Origin: Pseudomonas sp. G34
Lineage (GTDB): Bacteria > Pseudomonadota > Gammaproteobacteria > Pseudomonadales > Pseudomonadaceae
Length of the DNA: 64,000 bases
Assembly (NCBI RefSeq): GCF_031119625.1
Contig: NZ_JAVHZV010000007.1
Location: 186,001 to 250,000, forward strand
Reading direction: 5' to 3'
A program made the position numbers and the translations under genes. How positions within the stretch are numbered: the first letter of the stretch is position 1; each line of letters opens with the position of its first letter. The notes under the pieces are model-generated. The model saw nothing but the letters and a program-made list of their open reading frames with translations, had not been told where the DNA came from and did not search any database. This document shows, piece after piece, positions 40,831 to 49,258 of this stretch.

Positions 40831-41181
40831 ATGACGATTGTTCGAGGCAGTACAGACTGCGGCAACTCACCAAAGAACCTTTTTGTGCAAACCGTTGCAG
40901 TGGCCTTGGTGAGCGGTGAATTCATTGCGGATGCTTTCGCCGAAAGCGCCTCATGGCACCACCCAGGCGGCGTGATGGAAGGTCGCTCTGCTATCGGTGA
41001 GTGGCTCGCCCGGCAGCCCAAACCCGCCGAGGTAACCATTGCCCACGCGATTTCCCATGGTCGCGTTGGCGCTGCCAATGGCACCCTGAACCTGGACGGC
41101 CAGCCACGCCGGTTCGCCTTCTTATTCGAGTTCACCAACACAAAAGCCAATGTCGTGTCCCGGATCGAGAGCTACGACTAG
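40831..41181 (+). CDS. Small NTF2-like / SnoaL-like protein
   Basis: A 116-residue protein with an NTF2-like pattern: AVALVSGEFIADAFAESASW, HPGGVMEGRSAIGEWL, and a C-terminal sheet RRFAFLFEFTNTKANVV. CTGGAGG gives a good Shine-Dalgarno before ATG 40831. Function unknown. Base use in this and the next gene is slightly lower in GC than the window average. Confidence 0.7.
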   Translation: MTIVRGSTDCGNSPKNLFVQTVAVALVSGEFIADAFAESASWHHPGGVMEGRSAIGEWLARQPKPAEVTIAHAISHGRVGAANGTLNLDGQPRRFAFLFEFTNTKANVVSRIESYD

Positions 41182-41302
41182 TGGCCAGGGCGGATCGTGC
41201 CTTTGCACACTGCGGCCAAGGTCGATTGCCTGTCTGCACTTATGGTGGGTGCCAGGAGCATTGCGTCCACCGTCCCTACCAAGGCTGCCACGGAGTTACT
41301 GC

Positions 41303-41815
41303 ATGCTGTTCGCTGATGCTTTCAAGTACAAGAAATGGGCGAATGAGGAGCTGCTCGCGCTGGGCGAGCGCCAGCTAGAACAGCTTCCCGAGCACGATGC
41401 GGAGTTCTTTGTCCGCATCCTCAATCACACCACGGTCGTCGACAGCCTTTTCATCAGTCGCCTGTCTGGTGAGGCGGAGCGCTACGGTGCTGACAACACC
41501 CGCGAGACGCCCACATTTACAGAACTCAAGGCACGTATCGCACAGAACGATGCCTGGCTCGTCGACTTCGCCCAGCGTGCGACAGCCGAGGAGTTACAGC
41601 GCGTTATCGCCTTCCGGTTTACCGATGGCGACCATGGCCGGCTTTCAGTGGAAGAGGTGCTGCTGCACCTGCTCACCCATGGCAGCAACCATCGCGGCAT
41701 GGCGTCACGAACGCTGGCCATTCACGGCCTCGAACGCCCGAAGGATACCTTTACCCGGTATCTGCACGAGGCACAGCCGGGCAGACGCGAGCTTGCCCGT
41801 GAAGCGCTCGGCTGA
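41303..41815 (+). CDS. DinB-family protein
   Basis: A 170-residue four-helix-bundle protein. DinB-type metal histidines are visible: ILNHTTVVDSLFISRL near residue 40 and THGSNHRGMASRTL near 130, with FADAFKYKKWANEELL at the start. These enzymes bind a divalent metal and include thiol-transferases (bacillithiol, mycothiol) and stress-related members. Start ATG 41303 is chosen because it begins the bundle. Confidence 0.85.
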   Translation: MLFADAFKYKKWANEELLALGERQLEQLPEHDAEFFVRILNHTTVVDSLFISRLSGEAERYGADNTRETPTFTELKARIAQNDAWLVDFAQRATAEELQRVIAFRFTDGDHGRLSVEEVLLHLLTHGSNHRGMASRTLAIHGLERPKDTFTRYLHEAQPGRRELAREALG

Positions 41816-41832
41816 GCCTCGTGCTCGCCCTG

Positions 41833-42046
41833 AGAGTCTGTTCACGATCTTTTTAGACGACATTAAAGAGGCTGCTACAAGGCAGAAGCGGCCGTTCCCT
41901 ACGTAGGGTGGACAACGCTCTTTTTGTCCACCATTGCGCTCGCAGAGCGGTGGACGGATGAAGCGTAGTCCACCCTACGAAAGGCCGCTTCCGCCACTTT
42001 GCAGTCAAAGCGCTTAAGTCGAGCCGAAAGATCGTGAACAGGTTCT
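41833..42046 (+). repeat. Family B repeat with 20-bp terminal inverted repeats, copy B1
   Basis: 214 bp between two converging genes. Ends AGAGTCTGTTCACGATCTTT and the complement of AGAACCTGTTCACGATCTTT (18 of 20 identical). Inside, a nested palindrome at 41902-41979 (CGTAGGGTGGAC to GTCCACCCTACG) is flanked by GGCAGAAGCGGCC and its rough complement. The whole element is in the opposite orientation to copy B2 at 46944. No transposase. Confidence 0.8.
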
Positions 42047-42252
42047 AAGCGGCTAACCCCGCCATGTAGTCCGGCATCAGCAATTGCCAGTCGCCCTCGG
42101 GCATCGCCCCACGGTGACGTTTCATCTGGCGCATGTCATCGGTCGTGCGCCAACGGCGGCGGAGCGGGGGGCATGGCGGGGCACCTCTGGGAGAGCGCCG
42201 CGATGTTGGCAGGCGGGTTGTGATGAACCGGCAAACAAAGGTGGAAAAAACC

Positions 42253-43524
42253 TTAGCTGGCGGGCTGGAAGGTCACTTCAAAGCAGCTGCCCACCACCGG
42301 CAGGCTGTGCACGCTGATCTGCCAGCCCTGGTGGGCGCAGATCCGCTTGACCAGCGACAACCCCAGGCCGAGCCCTTCGCCACGGGCCTGCTCGCCGCGC
42401 ACGAAGGGGTCGAAGATCTGCTCATGTTGCTGCTCGGGAATGCCCACGCCGCTGTCCTCGACGCGAAAGCCATCCGCCAGCAGGGTCAGTTTCACGAAGC
42501 CGGTTTCGGTGTAGTGCAGGGCATTGCGCAACAGGTTGGCCATCACCGTGCGCAGCAGGGTGGGGTTGTAGACACCCTCGTGCAGCGCCTGTACCTCGAC
42601 CTGGAAGTCCAGGCCCTTTTCGCGCATCAGCGGTGCCCAGGTTTCCACCTGCTCGTCGGCGATCTGCCGCAGGCTGGCACTGCCGGCGAACAGGGTTTCG
42701 CTACCTTTCACCCGGGCCAACTGCAGGAAGGTCTGCACCAGGTCCTGCATTTCCGCGCTGGCCCGTTCGATGCGCTGCACCTGCTTGCGCTGCATCGGCT
42801 GCAGGTCGACCTGGGAGAGCAGCTCGCAGGAACTGGCGATGACCATCAGCGGCGTGCGCAGCTCGTGGCTGACGTCGCTGGTGAACAGCCGCTCGCGCTC
42901 CAGGGACTGGCGCAGGCGGCCCAGGGTGCTGTCGAAGGCGGCGGCGAGCTGGCCCACTTCGTCGTCCGGGTACTCCGGTGCCAGGGCCGGCGCCAGGGGC
43001 AGGAGCTGGTCGCGGTGGCGCACCTGATTGGCCAGCTTGCTGACCGGGCGCATCACCCGCTCGGACATCAGCCAGCCCAGCACCAGGGCGCCGAGCACCG
43101 ACAGCAGAAAGCCCGCCAGTACCACGTTGAACAGCACCTGCTCGCGTTTCTCGAAGTCGCTCTGTTCCTGCACCAGCAGGTAGCGGTCGCCGTCGATCAC
43201 CTGGGTGAAGATATAGAACGCCCGTTCGCCTTCGAGCTGCTCGCTGAAACCTTCCGGCAGGTCGGCATAGCGCTGCGGAATGGCGTACTGCGGGTAGTTG
43301 GAGGCGAAGAACCGGGTACGCGAATCCAGGCGCGGCGCCTGGCCGCTCTTCAGGTCCTGCTGCACCACCACGCCCAGTTCCAGGGCCAGTTCCGCGGACA
43401 CCAGGTGCTCCTCGATCAGGTGCACGATGGCCACGATGCTCAGGGAAAACACCCCGCTGACCAGGATGGTCATGGTCGCGAAGGCGATCAGGATGCGCCG
43501 GCGAAACGGCTGCTTACGCTGCAT
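42253..43524 (-). CDS. Sensor histidine kinase
   Basis: A 423-residue membrane kinase. Two membrane segments (ILIAFATMTILVSGVFSLS near residue 12 and LFNVVLAGFLLSVLGALVLG near 145) flank a periplasmic domain of about 105 residues. It is followed by a HAMP, a HisKA with phosphoacceptor in SDVSHELRTPL near 219 and an ATP-binding domain with DSGVGIP and GEGLGLGLSLVK. It phosphorylates the regulator 43514-44197, which its start overlaps by 11 bases. The ligand is unknown. Confidence 0.92.
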   Translation of the reverse strand: MQRKQPFRRRILIAFATMTILVSGVFSLSIVAIVHLIEEHLVSAELALELGVVVQQDLKSGQAPRLDSRTRFFASNYPQYAIPQRYADLPEGFSEQLEGERAFYIFTQVIDGDRYLLVQEQSDFEKREQVLFNVVLAGFLLSVLGALVLGWLMSERVMRPVSKLANQVRHRDQLLPLAPALAPEYPDDEVGQLAAAFDSTLGRLRQSLERERLFTSDVSHELRTPLMVIASSCELLSQVDLQPMQRKQVQRIERASAEMQDLVQTFLQLARVKGSETLFAGSASLRQIADEQVETWAPLMREKGLDFQVEVQALHEGVYNPTLLRTVMANLLRNALHYTETGFVKLTLLADGFRVEDSGVGIPEQQHEQIFDPFVRGEQARGEGLGLGLSLVKRICAHQGWQISVHSLPVVGSCFEVTFQPAS

Positions 43525-44197
43525 CGGGGGTCGCTGCCAGGCGGTAGCCCACACCGTGCACGGTGTGCAGCAGGGCCGTGGCGAAGGGCTTGTCGATGGC
43601 CTGGCGCAGCTGATGAATATGGCTGCGCAGGCTGTCGCTGTCCGGGCAGTCGTCGCCCCACAGGGCTTCCTCCAGCGCCTCGCGGCGCACCACGGCGGGC
43701 GAGCGCTGCATCAGGATGGCCAGCAGCTTCATGCCCAGCGGGTTGAGTTTGATCGGCAGGCCGGCGCGGGTCACGCTGAGCATATCGAGGTCGTAGGCCA
43801 GGTCGGCGACTTCCAGCAAGCGCCGGCGATTGCCCTGGGAGCGGCGCAGGATGGCCTCGATGCGCGCCACCAGCTCGGACAGCGCGAAGGGCTTGATCAG
43901 GTAATCGTCGGCGCCGGCGCTCAGGCCCTGCAGGCGGTCTTCGAGGGCATCGCGGGCGGTGAGCATGAGGATCGGGATGCTGCTGCGCGCCTCTTCACGC
44001 AGGCGCCGGCACAGCTGGTAGCCGTCCAGACCGGGCAGCATGATATCCAGCACGATCAGGTCGTAGTGCCCCTGGGTGGCCAGGTGCAGGCCGCTTAGGC
44101 CGTCCTGGGCGCAATCGGCCGTGTACCCCTTGAGCTGCAGATAATCGAGGATATTGGCCAGGATGTCGCGGTTGTCTTCGATCACCAGAATGCGCAT
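43514..44197 (-). CDS. OmpR-family response regulator
   Basis: A 227-residue response regulator. Receiver: IEDNRD acid pair at the N-terminus, phosphoacceptor Asp in LIVLDIMLPG near residue 51, and DDYLIKPF with the conserved lysine. C-terminal winged-helix DNA-binding domain ends HIHQLRQAIDKP and HTVHGVGYRL. First gene of the two-component operon, divergent from the exported phosphatase at 44303 with 105 bases between, so the phosphatase, lipoprotein and chrA-type genes are possible targets. Confidence 0.93.
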   Translation of the reverse strand: MRILVIEDNRDILANILDYLQLKGYTADCAQDGLSGLHLATQGHYDLIVLDIMLPGLDGYQLCRRLREEARSSIPILMLTARDALEDRLQGLSAGADDYLIKPFALSELVARIEAILRRSQGNRRRLLEVADLAYDLDMLSVTRAGLPIKLNPLGMKLLAILMQRSPAVVRREALEEALWGDDCPDSDSLRSHIHQLRQAIDKPFATALLHTVHGVGYRLAATPDAA

Positions 44198-44302
44198 GCA
44201 ACCTTCTCTTTGCGGGAATTGACGCTTTTTTCACACGGCCATGACGAAGCCCTCACGGGGCCATCGCGAGACTGAGCTCGTTCATCCAGCCAGGATCATA
44301 CG

Positions 44303-44968
44303 ATGCCACAGCTTCGCTACGCGCCACTACGCCGTCTTGTCTTTACCTGGGCGCTGCTGCTGTTTATGCCGCTGGCTCCGGCCTGGGGCGCCATGTCCGA
44401 TGGGCACTCCAACGCAGGGCAGCGGCTGTGGGCCACGCCGGTGGACACCACCTTCAACCTTTACCGCATGCAGCCCGATCTGTATCGCAGTGCGCTGCCT
44501 AACGCTGTCCAGCAGGGTGAGCTGCAGCGCCTGAAGATCGCCACGGTGATCAATTTCTATCAGCGCAGCGATAGCGAGTGGTTGAGCGACCCGGGCATTC
44601 GCCAGATCCACCAGCCGTTGCACGCCGACCGCGTCGATGATGCCGATGTACTGCAGGCCCTGCGCAGCATCCGCCAGGCGCAGGCCGATGGCCCGGTGTT
44701 GATCCATTGCAAGCACGGGCAGAATCGCACCGGCCTGATCGCCGCGATGTATCGCATCGTCTACCAGGGCTGGAGCAAGCAGCAGGCGATTGCCGAAATG
44801 CGTGGCGCAGGCTTCGGCGGGCAGGAGCGCTTCGAGGATGCCGAGCGCTATGTGCGCGAGGTCGATCTGGCGCGTTTTCACCAGGCCCTGGCCAGCGGCG
44901 CCTGCAGTACCAGCCCCTGGGCCTACTGTGCGTTGCGCGACAAATTGCTCGATGCCCTCAACGAGTAG
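44303..44968 (+). CDS. Exported dual-specificity / tyrosine phosphatase
   Basis: A 221-residue protein with a likely signal peptide (LVFTWALLLFMPLAPAWGA) and a DSP-type phosphatase domain. The active-site loop is HCKHGQNRTG (HCx5R) near residue 135, with general-acid candidates in LHADRVDDAD. It would act outside the cytoplasm, for example on inositol phosphates or exported phosphoproteins; substrate not known. The lipoprotein gene follows within 14 bases. Confidence 0.85.
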   Translation: MPQLRYAPLRRLVFTWALLLFMPLAPAWGAMSDGHSNAGQRLWATPVDTTFNLYRMQPDLYRSALPNAVQQGELQRLKIATVINFYQRSDSEWLSDPGIRQIHQPLHADRVDDADVLQALRSIRQAQADGPVLIHCKHGQNRTGLIAAMYRIVYQGWSKQQAIAEMRGAGFGGQERFEDAERYVREVDLARFHQALASGACSTSPWAYCALRDKLLDALNE

Positions 44969-44981
44969 CGAGGTGATCACC

Positions 44982-45368
44982 GTGGCCACCAGACCCCTGC
45001 TGTTGCTGGCAATGCTGCTGCCGCTGCTGGGCGGCTGTCAGAGCACGCGCGACTACCTGCTCGCCCAGGGCTACCCGCCGGCCTTCGCCTCGGGTTATGC
45101 CGATGGTTGCGCCAGCGGCGACAGCGCGGCCAAGGCACTCGGTGCGTTCCGCAAGAACGTCCCGCAGTACCTGGCCGACAAGCAGTACGCCATCGGCTGG
45201 GATGATGGCTTCCAGCAATGCCAGGCCAGCGCCAACGCCGATATCGAGCGGCGCCTGCAGCCGCAAAGCGACCGCGATCGTGACTGGCGGCGGCAGATCG
45301 ACCGCGACATGGCCAAGGCCATGGGCCGTTCGCTGAAACGCAGTCAGGACGTGCAGGGCAGCCTTTAA
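44982..45368 (+). CDS. Small predicted lipoprotein
   Basis: A 128-residue protein. GTG 44982 follows a GCGAGG Shine-Dalgarno; GTG 44973 is an alternative. The lipobox LLGGC near residue 16 predicts acylation. The mature part has GYPPAFASGYADGCASGDSA and QYAIGWDDGFQQCQA, which recall small conserved lipoproteins of unknown role. It is cotranscribed with the exported phosphatase. Confidence 0.78.
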   Translation: MATRPLLLLAMLLPLLGGCQSTRDYLLAQGYPPAFASGYADGCASGDSAAKALGAFRKNVPQYLADKQYAIGWDDGFQQCQASANADIERRLQPQSDRDRDWRRQIDRDMAKAMGRSLKRSQDVQGSL

Positions 45369-45449
45369 AAAGTCATCTGGACAGGGCACATTGATGCGCC
45401 TGCCGGCGCGCGCCGGCGTTGCCTTCACCTGACCTGCCGAGATGCCTGC

Positions 45450-46637
45450 ATGCCCGAAACCTCAGTCGACGACCGCCGGCCATGGGTAATCTTTCTGGTT
45501 TTTCTACGCCTGGGCCTCACCTCGTTTGGCGGCCCGGTCGCCCATCTCGGCTACTTCCGCGAGGAGTTCGTCAGCCGCCGGCGCTGGTTGAGTGAGGCGG
45601 CTTACGCGGAGCTGATCGCCATCGCCCAGTTCATGCCTGGGGCTGCGAGCAGCAAGGTCGGCATGGCGATCGGCCTGGCGCAGGCGGGCTACCGCGGTGC
45701 CCTGGCCGCTTGGCTCGGCTTCACCTTGCCGTCGGCGCTGTTGCTGATGGCATTCGCCTACGGCTTGGTCCTGGAGGGTGATGCACTGGCCTCCGGTGCC
45801 TTGCATGGCCTGAAGATAGTCGCCGCTGCCATCGTCGCCCAGGCGGTGTGGGGCATGGCGCCTGCGCTGTGCCCGGATACGCCGCGCCGCGTGCTGATGC
45901 TGGTGGCCGCTGCCATTGCGCTGCTGGTGCCCGGTGCAGTCGGGCAACTCGCGGTGATCATCGCGGCCGGCCTGGTGGGCACTGCATGGCTGGTGCCGAA
46001 GGTGCAGGGCGTTGCTGATCCGTTGCCCATCGCCATCAGCCGCCGGGCCGGCGCACTGTGGCTGGGGATTTTCGTATTGCTGCTGGCTGGCTTGCCGCTG
46101 CTCGCTCATCTGCTGAACAGTCCGCTGCTGAGTATGTTCGAGGTGTTCTATCGAACCGGCGCCCTGGTGTTTGGCGGTGGCCATGTGATGCTGCCACTGC
46201 TGCAGGCCGAGGTGGTGCCCAGCGGCTGGCTGAGCAACGACCTGTTCCTGGCCGGCTATGGCGCTACCCAGGCGGTGCCGGGGCCGCTGTTCACCTTCGC
46301 GGCATTTCTCGGCACGGCCATGGCCGGCTGGCTGGGCGGCCTGCTGTGCCTGCTGGCGATCTTTGCGCCGTCATTTCTGCTGCTGGTCGGCGTGCTGCCG
46401 TTCTGGGCGCGCCTGCGCACCCGGCCACGCTTGCAGGCGGCGATGGCGGGGGTGAATGCCGGGGTGGTCGGGCTGCTGCTGGCCACCCTGTACCAGCCGG
46501 TCGGCACGGCCGCCGTCGGCAATCTGCTGGACTTCGCCCTGGTGCTGCTTGCCCTGCTGGCGCTGATGGTCGGCAAGCTGCCGCCCTGGTCAGTAGTGCT
46601 GGCTGGTGCGCTGGTCGGCTGGCTCGCAGGCTATTGA
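45450..46637 (+). CDS. chrA: Chromate transporter (two CHR domains)
   Basis: A 395-residue, about 10-12-helix protein with two homologous CHR halves. The N-half motif is FLRLGLTSFGGPVAHLGYF and AIAQFMPGAASSKVGMAIGL, the C-half contains GALVFGGGHVMLPLL and YGATQAVPGPLFTFAAFLG. The CHR family exports chromate by proton antiport, giving resistance. It is a long-chain bidomain type. Starts 82 bases after the lipoprotein stop. Confidence 0.92.
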   Translation: MPETSVDDRRPWVIFLVFLRLGLTSFGGPVAHLGYFREEFVSRRRWLSEAAYAELIAIAQFMPGAASSKVGMAIGLAQAGYRGALAAWLGFTLPSALLLMAFAYGLVLEGDALASGALHGLKIVAAAIVAQAVWGMAPALCPDTPRRVLMLVAAAIALLVPGAVGQLAVIIAAGLVGTAWLVPKVQGVADPLPIAISRRAGALWLGIFVLLLAGLPLLAHLLNSPLLSMFEVFYRTGALVFGGGHVMLPLLQAEVVPSGWLSNDLFLAGYGATQAVPGPLFTFAAFLGTAMAGWLGGLLCLLAIFAPSFLLLVGVLPFWARLRTRPRLQAAMAGVNAGVVGLLLATLYQPVGTAAVGNLLDFALVLLALLALMVGKLPPWSVVLAGALVGWLAGY

Positions 46638-46725
46638 AAAACGTAGGCGAAGCAGCGGCAGCGCAGGTAGTTTTTCAACAGCCTGCTGTACTGTGACGGC
46701 TGATTCCATTGGCAAGGAAAGCAAC

Positions 46726-46944
46726 ATGGCTTTTGACTGGCACGGCGGCACCATCACCCGCGACACGCCGGTGGGCAGCGATTACCGCAATACCCAGAAG
46801 GTTCGTCGTTTCATGACCGAGCAATGCGGCGCCGACTTTCGTTTCGACCGGCCGTTCATGGCCTGGCTTCGCAGCGGCGCGCCACGCACCATGGGCGATG
46901 TGGTGGATGAGTGGAAACGCCGTAATGGCGCTGCCAAGGCCTGA
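46726..46944 (+). CDS. Small DUF6434-like protein
   Basis: A 72-residue protein: FDWHGGTITRDTPVGSDYRN, TQKVRRFMTEQCGADFRFDR, PFMAWLRSGAPRTMGDVVDE. The pattern of W, YRNT, RRF and FM-W fits the DUF6434 family as I recall it. AAGGAAAG precedes ATG 46726. Function unknown; the basic composition is compatible with nucleic acid binding. Its stop abuts repeat B2. Confidence 0.75.
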   Translation: MAFDWHGGTITRDTPVGSDYRNTQKVRRFMTEQCGADFRFDRPFMAWLRSGAPRTMGDVVDEWKRRNGAAKA

Positions 46945-47154
46945 GAACCTGTTCATAATCTTTCAGCCCAGGTTCGTCGATTTTGGGCAGCTAAGTGGCG
47001 GGAGCAGCCAGTCGTAGGGTGGACGACGCCTCATCCGTCCACCGCTCTGCGAGCGTAATGGTGGAAAAAAAGAGCGTTGTCCACCCTACGCTGGGAACGT
47101 CCGCTTTTGCCTTGCAGTTGCCGCTTCATGCGCATAAAGCTCGTGAAAGGTTCT
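46944..47154 (+). repeat. Family B repeat, copy B2
   Basis: 211 bp between converging genes with ends AGAACCTGTTCATAATCTTT and the complement of AGAACCTTTCACGAGCTTT. It holds the same nested GTAGGGTGGAC palindrome (47013-47090). Read in reverse complement it aligns with most of copy B1, so the two copies lie in opposite orientation. Confidence 0.78.
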
Positions 47155-47165
47155 GAGGCCGGTTT

Positions 47166-47852
47166 CTAGTCGCTGCCGTGGCGCAGGCGCTCGACCAGCG
47201 CCGGCAGCTCGCTCATGCGCCCGATCAGGTGATGCACGCCCAGCTGGCGCAGGGTTTCGCCATGCTCGGGCGGAATGTGACTGGCGCCGAGAAAGCCGAT
47301 CACCTGCATGCCGGCGGTAAGCGCAGCGGTGGCGCCGGTGGTGCTGTCTTCGACCACCAGGCAGCGGCTCGGGTCGACGCCCGCGCGTTCGGCGGCCAGC
47401 AGGTAGAGATCCGGCGCCGGTTTCGGCCGTTCGACCTGATCGGCGCTAAAGGCCCCGACGTTGACCCGTTCAACCAGGTCGCAGCGCTGCAACGCGAAGG
47501 CCACCGCATCGGCTTGGCTGTTGGAGGCCACGGCCAGGGGCAGATCGATCTGCAGCAGCGCGTCACGCACGCCGGCAATCGGCTGCACCTGTTCGCGGAT
47601 CAATGCCTTGGTAAGGGTGCGGTTCTTTTCCAGGAAGCCCTCGGGCAGCGGCTTGCCGAAATGCGCTTCGGCGCGGGCGACGATGTCGCGGGCCTGCAAA
47701 CCGAAGGTGCCGGCCAGTACCACCTCGAGTTCATGGGCCGGGTAGTGCTCGGCCAGTGCCGTGTGCAGATGGTGCTCGGCGATGATCTCGCTGTCGATCA
47801 GTACGCCGTCGCAGTCGCAGATCAGCAGTTCAATGGGCGGTTTCGGCGCCAT
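47166..47852 (-). CDS. HAD-superfamily phosphatase (beta-phosphoglucomutase-like)
   Basis: A 228-residue HAD hydrolase. Motif I CDCDGVLIDSE near residue 12, cap domain after it, motif II VASNSQ, motif III RPKPAPDLYL and motif IV VVEDSTTG. The family are phosphatases or mutases of sugar phosphates; YieH/6-phosphogluconate-phosphatase-like is plausible. Start ATG 47852 is preceded by AGGAGA. The permease at 47906 is upstream on the same strand. Confidence 0.9.
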   Translation of the reverse strand: MAPKPPIELLICDCDGVLIDSEIIAEHHLHTALAEHYPAHELEVVLAGTFGLQARDIVARAEAHFGKPLPEGFLEKNRTLTKALIREQVQPIAGVRDALLQIDLPLAVASNSQADAVAFALQRCDLVERVNVGAFSADQVERPKPAPDLYLLAAERAGVDPSRCLVVEDSTTGATAALTAGMQVIGFLGASHIPPEHGETLRQLGVHHLIGRMSELPALVERLRHGSD

Positions 47853-47905
47853 GGCGGGCAGTCTCCTGTAAGGCGTGGGAGGGTCTGTGTAACACACAAA
47901 CTCTT

Positions 47906-49255
47906 TCAGTTCGAACCGCTTGCCACGGCTTCGGCCGGTCGCTGCAACAGCAACAGGGGCAACCCGGCGGCCAGGATCGCCAGCCCCAGCAGGGCGCCAA
48001 CCCCGGCATACAGGGCGCTTGACCAGAACAGCCCCAGGCAGCTGGCGGCGAACAGCAGGGGCAGCAGTGGATACAGCGGCACGTTGAACGGCCGGCTGCG
48101 ATGGGTGTGCAAGCGGCGCAGGCGCAGCAGCGACAGGGCGGTCAGGCACATGAACAGCCAGAACACCGGTGCGGTGTAGGCGACCATGCTCTGCACGCCG
48201 TTTTCGCTCTGGGCGCCGAACAACAACAGCGGCAGGGTAATCAGGCATTGCACCAGCAGCGCCCGCACCGGCGTGGCGGCGCGGTCGTTCCAGGCGCCGA
48301 GCATCGCCAGCTGCGGCACGTCGCGGCCCAGCGCGTAATAGACCCGCGAGCCGGTGAGAATGGTGGCGTTGAGGGTGCTGATCGCGGTGATGCAGATCAG
48401 CACGCCGAGCAATACCCCGGCCCAGGGGCCGGCGACGATGGTCATCAGGTCGGCGCCGACGGCGCTGGACTGGCGCAGCCCTTCCAGGCCGAAGATGTTG
48501 AGAAACACCAGATTGGCCAGCAGGTACACGCCGGTCACCACCAGGGTGCCGAACAGCAACACGCGGCTCATGTTGCGGCCCGGGTTGCGCAGCTCGCCGG
48601 ACAGGTACGCCGCCTCGTTCCAGCCACCGTAGGTGAGCAGCACGAAGACCATGCCCATGCCGAGCATGCCGGCCAGGTTGCCGCTGCTCTCGGCCGCCGC
48701 AGGCGCTACCTCGGCTAGCGGCTCGGCCAGCAGCAGGCCGGCGACAATCACCGTGATCAGCGCCAGCAGGGTGATACCGGTGAACAGCACCTGCAGGCGC
48801 TTGGATTCATGGGTGCCGAGGACATTCAGGGCGGTCAGCGCCAGCACCACCAGGGTGGCGTGCCAGGCGCTGCCGTACTCGCCCAGTGGCAGCAGACGCT
48901 GGGCGTAGTCGCCATAGATGAAGGCCACCACGGCGATCGCCCCGGTCTGGATCACCGTACCCCTGGCCCAGGCGAACAGCAGGCTGACCTGCCGGCCCCA
49001 CGCCAGGTTGAGGTAGTGATATTCGCCGCCGCGATCCGGGTAGCTGGCACCCAGTTCGGCGTAGCACAGCGCGCCGACCAGCATCACCAGGCCGCCGGCC
49101 AGCCACAGGCCGATATATATCAAGGCGTTGTCGGCATGCTGGGCCACCAGGGGCGGGAAGCCGAAGATGCCGACGCCGACCACCACACCGACCAGCATGG
49201 CGACGCCGTCGAGCACCGACAGGCCGGATTGGCGTGGCGTAGTGGGCGCGGACAT
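47906..49255 (-). CDS. APC-family amino-acid permease
   Basis: A 449-residue, 12-helix transporter: GVAMLVGVVVGVGIFGFPPL in helix 1 (glycine-rich APC core), CYAELGASYPDRGGEYHYL in helix 3, and AFIYGDYAQRLLPLG. The family moves amino acids or amines with protons or by exchange; the substrate is not evident. It runs 3 bases after the exported methyltransferase start region (49259) and could be cotranscribed with it. Confidence 0.88.
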   Translation of the reverse strand: MSAPTTPRQSGLSVLDGVAMLVGVVVGVGIFGFPPLVAQHADNALIYIGLWLAGGLVMLVGALCYAELGASYPDRGGEYHYLNLAWGRQVSLLFAWARGTVIQTGAIAVVAFIYGDYAQRLLPLGEYGSAWHATLVVLALTALNVLGTHESKRLQVLFTGITLLALITVIVAGLLLAEPLAEVAPAAAESSGNLAGMLGMGMVFVLLTYGGWNEAAYLSGELRNPGRNMSRVLLFGTLVVTGVYLLANLVFLNIFGLEGLRQSSAVGADLMTIVAGPWAGVLLGVLICITAISTLNATILTGSRVYYALGRDVPQLAMLGAWNDRAATPVRALLVQCLITLPLLLFGAQSENGVQSMVAYTAPVFWLFMCLTALSLLRLRRLHTHRSRPFNVPLYPLLPLLFAASCLGLFWSSALYAGVGALLGLAILAAGLPLLLLQRPAEAVASGSN

Positions 49256-49258
49256 GGC

